This document shows, in pieces, positions 30,479-39,282 of a DNA stretch of 64,000 bases. Where the stretch lies: the NCBI GenBank assembly GCA_006386115.1, contig VFIW01000011.1, positions 682,001 to 746,000 of the forward strand, given 5' to 3'. The translations under genes were made by a program, and so were the position numbers. Every line of letters begins with the position of its first letter. Position 1 is the stretch's first letter. The notes beneath the pieces are model-generated. The model did no database searches. It saw only the letters and a list, made by a program, of their open reading frames with translations, and was not told the origin of the DNA. This DNA comes from Globisporangium splendens (taxonomy: Eukaryota > Oomycota > Peronosporomycetes > Pythiales > Pythiaceae).

Positions 30479-31123
30479 GAGAACCAACTGGGTTGTGCAT
30501 CTTTGATTATATTGTACTGAGTTGTGCATGACTCGCCGTGTTGCTGACCCCGCTTGTCACTTTGTGCGTATCCATCCATTTGAAATCAGATTAAGTAGCA
30601 CCAAGACCGCTTAAGTGTGCAATCCAATGCATATGTGCGCTTGTGTGTGCGTAATCGCGAGTCATTATCAATCTCCCGCCCTCACGAATCTCCAAGGTTA
30701 CGTCACTTGCTACCTAGATCTCCTGCGCAGATGAACTGACGCACTCTTCAATTTTTTCGTATCTTTCTCCGCTGAGGGTATGCATTTTGTGTTATCCATG
30801 GAGTAAGCACGCTCTTCAACTTGGGTCATCTCGCCAAACTAAATCCACCTAGCCTGAGAATTGCCATTGGGATACGCAGAATAAGTCCAGAAATTGACAC
30901 ATACTTCGACTTTGGTCAGTTCAACCCATCAGACCCCGCCATCCCGAGCTTTTCACGTCAGCTCTTGGACAATTTGAGCCGGAATCGTTTGAGAATCGAG
31001 ATGGGGATCTCTGTGTGTTCGTGGGCATCGGCGTAGCTCGAGAAGGGACGTTTCTTTGCGAGGAGCTCACTGTGCGCTGAGTTCATGCCTTGCACGAGAC
31101 TGAGAAGCTCAACAGGACTCGTG
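30479..31123. other. Region between anoctamin and CRN gene
   Basis: 645 bp between convergent 3' ends. Probably 3' UTRs. No gene or repeat recognised. Confidence 0.4.
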
Positions 31124-33256
31124 TTAAGGCACGGCACAGGTGCTGTCTGAAGGAACAATACGCGCAGCAAATGGACCGTAGTACGTTTGCCAGCAGCTGC
31201 GGTCGACAACAGCAAAGCTTCGAAGCGAAGAAACATCGCACGACACGTCTCCAGTGGAGTAGAGCAGGAAGAGATCCTCTGGTCCGGCAGCACTGGACTT
31301 TGCCTCACCGAGCGCTTTCAAAGACAGATCCTCGTCAGTGCACTTGTACCGATGCACTTCGTGGAAGAAACCCCGCTCAGTGTCTTCCATGCACACAAAC
31401 GATGCTGGTGATTCGTGGTCGGCCGGCAGGTACAGAAACCTGGACTCATTGCCGCACGAGCACTCGTCGCGACTGAATCCGTTGCTCTTGGTCGTCATTT
31501 GCTCCAAGCAACACACAAATGTGCGGGGCAGTTCGCGCACGACCCGATCGCAGCCTTGGCCAAACCGAGCGCCACAGTGTAAGTCCGTCCAATGCAATGG
31601 TACTTCCTCACGAGCACACGCCATCGACTTCAGCACCCGAACCTTGCAGTTGAAGTGCTCCCACCCTTGCCACGGCTTCCAGTCTTCTTGCTCACGCTTC
31701 TCGCTAGGCACATACGTGCGCCAGGGACCAAATAGCTCAGGCGGTAGCAGTAGATAGAGCACGTACGGACACTCGAGTCGGCGATTCCTCAGTCGGAGCA
31801 GTCCTGACGACATCACTTCATCGAGACTCGAGCTTCCAAAGCGCGAGCTGTCATCCACAACACGGCGAGCGACGACTGCCATGAAGGCTACACTCATCGC
31901 ATTTACCCTGAAGTCGACCGCAGGGTAAGCTGCCTGCACAGCGCTGACCACGCAACGAAACACAGGAATAAACTCCAGCTTTCTTTTCGACTCGTGAGTA
32001 CAGTGTAGCTCGAGGTACAATTCTTCCAACGCTCGACCAAAACCGCCCATGTCGTCAATTAAGAGTTGGAGCAACGCTGCATCCGTTTCGATTTCGAATG
32101 CCTCAAAGACGTCTTTGCCGTTGATCGTGGGGCGAGAGAGCTCGGCAGTTTGCACGTAGAAGCACCATTGCGTCGGCGAGGCGGATAGACACTCCTTCAC
32201 AGGTTGAGAAAACATGGAGGAGCAAATTGCAATCACCCAGCACTTGGAGGCGTTCACGACATCACAGATAGAGCGCAGTGCACAGCAAAACGAAGATTTC
32301 GTGCTTCCAGCTTCGTGTTGGGGATGTTGCAGATCGTCAACACAGAGAATCACACACATGTCGCCAAGCGAGGTGCCAGTAATCTCCGACAACTTCGCCA
32401 ACACTTGACTGGGGGTAACATGGTTGGCAGGATTCTTCAAGAAACTTGGTCAGTCGACATCGTCTTGGAGCTGAAACAGCATTCGCGCCCCAATTGCGTG
32501 ACTTGGGTCCGCAAAATCAGCCTGCGAGGTTGTCATATTTGTAAACGTGACCTTGAACGTGAAGGCATTCTGCAAAAGTGTCCTCATCTCCGGTTTGTCT
32601 CCGCTGCGTCTGCCGCCGCCTTTAGCGTCACCTCTACCACTAAAATTCAGTCGCTGGACCACCGCTGGGAATTCATTCAGCAGTCTGGACTTGCCAGTTC
32701 CTGCGCCATCAACACACACAAACAACGGACGGCTCTCCTGGTCCGTCGCTCCGCGTTTCCACGCGTCAAAGTGACGTTTGATGGCTTTCGATACGGCGTC
32801 GAGATCCAGCGGATTCTGGAAATCCCAGTTTGCTCCAGCAGGTGAAAGGAAGGGTCTCGGAGCACGCCACGAAAACGACGGACTTTGCAACTCTTCGGAT
32901 TGCTTCGGCACTTTCACCAATACGTGAATTTGCCGAGTCGCTAGCTTAGGAAGCCCAGTGATGACCTCCGCGATGCTCGCTGTTTCCTCCATCTCACCAT
33001 CTAGTAGCATCGTGCTGATGCCCTCAGGAATCTCTCCATCTTCCAAGGCAACCACAACAGGATCACGAGATGGGAGCCATTCGTTGCCTCGTTTGGCCAG
33101 ATACAGCTCAAGTTGTTTTGGGTTGATAGTCTCCAGTTCGTTCTCGTTCATCTTCTTGATCGCGATCTTCGAGTGGCTTACTAGCGCACTCGCGTCGATG
33201 TCCACGGCGAACGCGCTTTCGTGTGCGTCCACGATCAAGCACAGCAATGTGATCAT
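31124..33256 (-). pseudogene. Crinkler (CRN) effector gene, interrupted by one in-frame TGA
   Basis: The N-terminus is that of a CRN effector: a ubiquitin-like header beginning MITLLCLIVD, the translocation-type motif LYLAK at residues 51-55 (LFLAK in the classical form) and HVLVKVP near residues 110-117 closing the header. After it comes a P-loop NTPase-like domain with Walker A GAGTGKS at about residues 184-190. The same frame meets TGA at complement 32450-32452 after 268 codons, then stays open for a further 441 codons to the TAA at 31124. The downstream half carries a Walker-B-like CVILCVDDL and a long C-terminal domain, so the two halves were one gene. CRNs are secreted proteins that act in host cells, some causing cell death. 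The start is the ATG at 33256. It is either a recent pseudogene, a truncated effector or a sequencing error. Confidence 0.8.
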
Positions 33257-33544
33257 CTTTGCTACCACGGCAGCTTCCGAAATGGTGGAGTCTGTTCTGC
33301 TTGCGTTAGAAATGGTGGTGGCTTTCTTCGGATGCTCTTCTTCTTCTCAAAAACAAATACGAACTAAATGCTCGAGTCGCTTTCCATCTGCCAGTCCCAT
33401 AGACAATGGGACTGGAAACTTACTCGTGACACATTCGGATGAACTAACGGTTGGTTGGTTTTGTGTTGCTGGGTTGCTCTTGACTTGGCACATTGCATTC
33501 GTGTCCATCCATCCATTCATCGGTGATCAGATTGAGACCGTGTT

Positions 33545-33735
33545 CGCAAATGATCATTTTCGACATAAGTTGTCATTTTCGCACAAAATGAAGGTGCAAA
33601 CACGAAAAGCATCTCTCCAAAATGGTCATTTTGTTTGCACCCAACGTCACAGAAAGTGTTCATTTTTGTGCGTCAACACGAAAAACGAAAATGAATGAAA
33701 TTATCGAAAACGACATTAAGCACATTTGGAAAACA
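33545..33735. repeat. Imperfect long inverted repeat
   Basis: GTGCAAAC (33592-33599) faces GTTTGCAC (33632-33639), and the flanks continue in inverted orientation with gaps: CGCACAAAATGAA on the left matches TTCATTTTTGTGCG on the right, then TCATTTTC-type units on both outer sides. The whole would fold as a gapped hairpin. It resembles a degraded miniature inverted-repeat element; I see no clear target-site duplication. Confidence 0.5.
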
Positions 33736-33811
33736 CTCATTTTGAGAGAATGGCATTATGCGCAACAAGGTGTAAGTAACGCACTAAGTCGACAAATTGC
33801 ACTTGAGGAGA

Positions 33812-33873
33812 GGGTTAAACCCACCAGATGCGTTTCTCCTCAGTGATGTACAATGGGTTAAGCCCACCACATG
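33812..33873 (+). repeat. Two-copy direct repeat, 43-bp period
   Basis: GGGTTAAACCCACCAGATG at 33812-33830 recurs as GGGTTAAGCCCACCACATG at 33855-33873 (two mismatches in 19), and both are followed by a CTCCTC-like stretch. The first contains the palindromic GGGTTAAACCC. Function unknown. Confidence 0.6.
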
Positions 33874-34567
33874 TGCTCCTCTACCTACACTGACAGGTCG
33901 TTTCTACCACAGTTGGCGGCCATTTTGACATGGGTCTGATTGGGAGTGCGTACCTTCGATTTCGTTTTCGCTGACCCAAATGGCTCTTGATGGGTGGATA
34001 TGCCTTTCATTTTCATAGGAAGCAGAAAGTGACGGACTTGGTCGCACTTGGAAACCGGCAATGCCGAAGCCTTTGGCAGTGGTCTTTTGCAAGTGTGCGT
34101 GAACAAGCCGCATTTTCATCGAAAGATTACCAGGAACATTAAAACTGTGCAAAGCAAACCCGTTGATCAGGAAATCCTGTATCAATTCATGCATATGTGA
34201 TTCTACTTGAATCTTCAAATTCGCGTTTGCGGAGTGTTGATGTCATTCTTATTAACTAATACCCGCGAAATCTGATCACTCTACTATCGGATGTCCTAGC
34301 AGATCAAATGTTGTTCTTTTCGAACCGAACCGGTCTCGCTCTCGCTCTCGCATGTGAACCGTGGGTGTTTCGAAGAGAAGAAGAACCCACGTTGCGCCAG
34401 AGTGATGGTGGGTCTCTCAGTTCTGGTGAGGGTCGGCGCGAGCCAGCGACAGGGGAGCCTCGCCCTCCAAAGCACACAGGAAAGAAGAAGGAAAGAAGGG
34501 AAAGCAAAGCCCTCTTCTCTCCCTCTGCATTCATTACGCCACTGCCCCAGTAGGAAGAAGAGAAGCC

Positions 34568-36064
34568 ATGGCCGCCAGTCAAAGCGAGCTCGACCGCCAG
34601 ATCGAGCAGCTCAAGCGCTGCGAGTACCTCAAGGAGTCGGAGGTGAAGGCGCTCTGCCAGAAGGCGCGCGAGATCCTCGTGGACGAGAGCAACGTGCAGC
34701 GCATCGACGCCCCCGTCACGGTGTGTGCCTTGTTTTTTGTATTTGTTGTTGTTTTGAGAAGATGGTGGACGAGATGGCGATGAGAGGCGTGGTTGACTGA
34801 TGTCGTCTGTGAATATGTTGCGTTTGTGTGTTGTGTAGATTTGTGGTGATATCCATGGTCAATTCTATGACTTGAAGGAGCTGTTTAACGTCGGTGGCGA
34901 ATGCCCCGAGACGAACTACCTGTTCATGGGTGATTTCGTGGACCGAGGTTTCTACAGTGTGGAAACGTTCCTTTTGCTGCTGGCGCTGAAGGTACGACAC
35001 ACAAAAAAAACGACGTTGAGATGCAACATGTCAATGGAATAAACCAGTGGGTTCACATTTTCCGCACTTTAACGTATGTACATAGGTGCGCTACCCGGAC
35101 CGGATTACGCTGATCCGAGGAAACCACGAGAGTCGTCAGATCACGCAAGTGTACGGCTTCTACGATGAATGTCTTCGCAAGTACGGCTCGGTGAACGTCT
35201 GGCGATACTGCACGGAGATTTTTGATTATTTAAGTCTGTCGGCCATCATCGAAGACAAGATCTTTTGCGTCCACGGCGGTCTCTCTCCATCGATTAACAC
35301 CTTGGACCAGGTAAAGCAACGGAATCTGCACCTGCACGCTTCACATCTTTGCTGGATATGGCGTCAAGAATGCGTCCATGATTGCTCACTGTTGGTTTAT
35401 ATTCATACTTCTGTAGATTCGTATCATTGACCGAAAGCAAGAGGTTCCTCACGATGGTGCCATGTGCGACTTGATGTGGTCCGACCCTGAAGGTAACAAG
35501 CGATTGAGGAGTGCTTACTTACCATTGAGCAGCTGGCACTGACGGGATCAAATTGTTCATGGCTTACAGATATCGATGGATGGGGTTTGAGTCCTCGTGG
35601 TGCTGGGTACCTTTTCGGCGGCGATGTTGTAGAAAAGGTATGTCACGAACGCTTGTTATGCTATTGCATTGCTGAAATGCGATGTGCGAGTGCACGGGAC
35701 CAGGTGGCTTACGTTTTATTTGCTCCTTCTTGCAGTTCAACCAAACAAACGACATCCAATTGATCTGCAGAGCACATCAGCTGGTGATGGAAGGTCACAA
35801 GTCGATGTTCAACAATGCACTTGTGACTGTCTGGTCAGCTCCAAACTACTGCTACCGATGCGGTAACGTCGCTGCGATTTTGGAATTGGATGAGAACTTG
35901 GAGCAACGTTTCAAGGTATGTGGAATCATTCATTTGACGTGTTCGGTGCATCGCTGATACTCAACTTTGCTGTTGTCGTTTGCCTGCACCAGATCTTTGA
36001 TGCTGCGCCGCAAGATGCTCGCGGAGTTCCAGCGAAGAAGCCAGCTCCAGATTACTTTTTGTAA
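34568..36064 (+). CDS. PPP4C: Serine/threonine protein phosphatase 4 catalytic subunit
   Basis: Seven exons (34568-34720, 34839-34991, 35086-35310, 35417-35492, 35570-35637, 35736-35915, 35993-36064) sum to 308 residues, the normal length for PP4C. The PPP-family metal-binding signatures GDIHG, GDFVDRG, GNHES and the C-terminal [11 protein letters not shown] are present. The end [16 protein letters not shown] is closer to PP4 than to PP2A or PP6, and the terminal YFL is the conserved site of carboxyl methylation. PP4C works with regulatory subunits in DNA-damage response, centrosome and mRNA-related signalling. Every intron has GT-AG ends, most of them phase 0. The stop codon lies inside a sequence that is itself a good splice donor (GTAAGT at 36061). 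Confidence 0.95.
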
Positions 36065-36542
36065 GTCGAACGAATCCCCGACTCGCTTTAATGCCGCGCG
36101 TGTATTTTAGAGTTGGCGTGCGTATTGAGCGCAATACGCAGTTTAGTGAACATAAGAGAAGACGCCAAGCAGCAGATGGAAAGTCGAGGACGGAAGATAC
36201 TTCAGGTCAAAGATGTCGCAGCTAAGATGAAAGAGAAAAAAGCAGGGAAGCAGAAGAAGTTGCAGTAGTTACCATCGCCGTGGCTTTCGCTACTTGGTAT
36301 TAAATACGTGTAAGAAAACTGAAGACAATATGAAGCTCGTCGTGCTGTCTGTGTGCGAAACACAGGAGGCTCGAGGAAATTGTGATGATGAAACGTTGTG
36401 CTGTCTCGGTATAACTTGGAAGCATTCACCCCACCAATTTCCGTTTTCGTGTGCTCGGTGTGGACCACATGTGGCCAGAGACTCACCTCGTGTTTGCGAT
36501 AACAGGGGCACAAGCGATCTAAAAAGAAGTGCAAGGGCGAAG
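36065..36542. other. Downstream region of PP4C
   Basis: 478 bp. It starts with the GTAAGT overlapping the PP4C stop. A TTTTAG at about 36105-36110 could act as an acceptor, after which a basic, lysine-rich frame stays open. This may be a 3' UTR intron or an alternative C-terminus. The rest shows no gene. Confidence 0.4.
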
Positions 36543-38678
36543 ATGCGATCATGGCGCGACGAGTGGAACCACGCGCGGCTTGAGCTGCGGCTGCGCGACG
36601 ACGAGCTCTTTCACGGTACTTTCCTGCCATATAGCTTATCACGGTTGTGCGTTGGAGGTGCTGTGCGTCTCACTTTGCGTTCTTCTGTGAAATAGGAGAG
36701 ACGGTGGCGCTGTACGTTGATGTGCATGTGCCTCAGCATATCATCTCCCCCCACAGCGCCAGCAGCAGTACGAGCGCACCGACGTCACCTTCGTCGTCCG
36801 TAGTGGCGGCGCTTCGGCAGCGATGGAAGAAACACTGCGAAGGTGCGCGCGCTGATATCCGTGTGTGTGAAGAAACAGAGGACGCGACGAAAGGAAAGAC
36901 ACCGCGCACGACACTATTCCGCCAAGATGCGCAGCTCGAACTCGTTCAAGAGAGCAAGGATGTGAGGACATCGTCACTGTCAGCTGCTAAAGAAGAGCAG
37001 GCGAACGATCCACAGTCAAGTGCAATGGTGCTCGTATTCCGGTGTGACATCCTTTTGAAAGTGCGCAGTGAATACTGGAACCAGCCCCTGCAACTCAGTC
37101 TGCGCATCACACCGCCCTCGGTAGAAAATGGAACCGTGGCACAAGAAGAAGAGATATATCCTGATCCGATGAGCGAGCCAGAGTGGTCGACGTTTTTCAC
37201 GGAGCAACTCCACAGGGATCATGTGCTGCATTTAGTCCGCGAAGAAACGATGGCAAGCGATCCACTCGCACGCACGCTCGAGCGCCGGATCTGTGTGATC
37301 AAGCCGCTGCGACTGAAAATGGAGACTCGCTACCTCAATAACGAGCGCGTCTGTATCATCGCGAAGGCAATGAACACGCACCCGTCTCTGGAGCTCCAGG
37401 TGCTCGATCTGCATTTGCATCTGAATGAATCCTATGCGAACTCAGCTACAGCCAACAACGCAGCAAAGATGCGAAGCAGGCGTCTGATTTCATCTAATGA
37501 TTTCTTCGCAACGGGGTCAACGGGTGCGCGGCCACGACTCCCGCAGCGTCAATTTCGTATCGTGAACGAAGCGCAAGAGCAGTTCCCGATCCGTATTCGC
37601 AGTAACGAGCAGCACAATTTCCTATTCCTCTTGGAAGCGCTTGATACTGGAAACATCTGGGATGAAGAAAGAGATGATGTACAAGTTACGAGTGAAAACG
37701 AGATGGAAGGAAACGACATCGTCGAGCGAGCAGGGTCAATGACTAAAGGTAAGGGTGCCAATGGACCTGCAGTCAAGAGGCACAGCATCGGCAGCGTGAG
37801 TGGAAGCAGTTCAGTTAACGGCAGCGGGACGAAGGTCACGAAGACAGCAACACAGACGCATCAGACACTACTTACGATATCCTGGGAGGCAAATAGGAGC
37901 CCCAGTCCCCAGGCACGAAGCACTCGCATGAACGGAATGCAGCTATCAGCTCCGATCACAGAGTACCACACGATCATTTGGTCTCCGCAGACTGGGTCCA
38001 TCTCTCGAACAACGACCGTGTTGGCTCCACTCTTCACATCTACTTTGGCTTCCCTTGGTATTGATGGCGCTTCTGTGAGTTTCACGCATTTTGGCAAACA
38101 GTGCGCATTGAGTATGAGCGTCTCACCGCTGCCCTCATCTCCGCCAATCGCTGTTGGCAACATGGTCACAATCTGCTTGGCGATCGCGAACCGCTCACTC
38201 CACACAAGCTTCGACCTCACGCTCATCGCTCCGCTAGCTCAAGATTCGTCAATAAGCTCTTCGAGCGCAGAGCTCAAGCACCAGCGGAGCCAGCTCCATG
38301 CGAGACCCGCATGGCTCAGCTTTGAAGCCTCGCATCGCCTTGGGTAAGTGACCATGTGTAGCTTCAAGCTGCGAGCAAGCATGGACTGGTGAAGAGCCAT
38401 CGATTGATGTAGTTACTCACGAGTGACGTTTTCTGTTTCTGTTGCGCACAATGCTGTTGCTTATTTTTAGGGTGGTGCCGCCAGGCATGACGGTGCGCAA
38501 GAGCATTCGCGTGGTATTTTTACGGTTTGGGCAGTGCGACCTGAATCGTTTCGCGCTCGTTGACAGGCTGTCGCGCACGTGTTTCCTGCCGTCGAGTCTC
38601 GCGGCACCTGACGTGGCATTTGCGGCATCGTCTCCAATCACTGCTGCGACGGCGTGGGAGGTTTTCCTGCGGAACTGA
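36543..38678 (+). CDS. Possible TRAPPC14/MAP11-like trafficking protein
   Basis: Three exons (36543-36615, 36696-38343, 38471-38678) sum to 642 residues. The segment FHGETVALYVDVHVPQ near the start and, at the end, VVPPGMTVRKSIRVVFLRFG...CDLNRFALVD resemble the immunoglobulin-like beta-sandwich strands seen in TRAPP accessory subunits (TRAPPC9/10/13/14 class). The middle is poorly conserved, with Ser-rich low-complexity stretches. No catalytic motif or membrane segment is evident. My best guess is a TRAPP-associated or microtubule-associated protein of the C7orf43 (TRAPPC14) type, but the similarity is weak and another Ig-fold scaffold protein is possible. The gene model itself is supported by frame, intron phases (1, 2) and GT-AG ends. 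Confidence 0.55.
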
Positions 38679-39282
38679 ACCGGCGCTCTCGATTTTGGTA
38701 TCCACGTCAGCAGCGCACATTGCGCGACGCTTCCGCGAACCACTCGCATCACGCCGCGTCTGGACTTTTTTTTGTGAGGAAGCCAAGGACCACATTCCCA
38801 TGCAAAAAACAAGAAGAAAAAAAGAAAGAATCGCAATGTGGAAGTATGGAAGAAAATGCCGAAAGAAAAAAATCGAAAGGAATGAGACCAAAAGTCGAAA
38901 GAAATAACCGCAAGCCACACAGCGATGAGTGAGTGCACTCACTCGATCCAAGCTGATGCCCGCTCCAGCCGGTCGCCAGCACTCAGCTGGTTCGTCTTGG
39001 AAACAACCGCGGAAGCCGAGAAGAAGCGAAAGCGTTCAGCGCATCCCATTCGAATCGCAATGCGATCCGTCTGCAGTCCCGATTACAGCAACGACAATAG
39101 CCGCAACCAACTCCCTGAAAGCGAAGAAAGAATGGAACGAAACGTCAAAACAATCCAACGAACAGAGAGAAGAAGAAGAAGGAAAGAAATAACTCCAGCG
39201 CCAGCTTTCCTCCCTCTTCCTCGGTCGCCGCCTTATCTCGTGCTTGCTCTCGCTCGCGCTCTGGAGACCGACCTCGCCGAAC
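38679..39282. other. Region upstream of the POT-like transporter
   Basis: 604 bp. A purine-rich, AAAGAAA-like stretch near 38805-38905 is followed by AGAAGAAGAAGGAAAG near 39170. An initiator-like CCCATTCG lies near 39046. No gene supported. Confidence 0.4.

Larger units (their letters stand above)
33257..34567. other. Repeat-bearing intergenic region
   Basis: 1.3 kb without a supported gene. The left part is the CRN upstream region. It contains a long imperfect inverted repeat (about 33545-33735) with several TCATTTT/AAAATGA units and a 43-bp-spaced direct repeat (33812-33873). The last 200 bp should be the promoter and 5' UTR of protein phosphatase 4. Confidence 0.5.
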
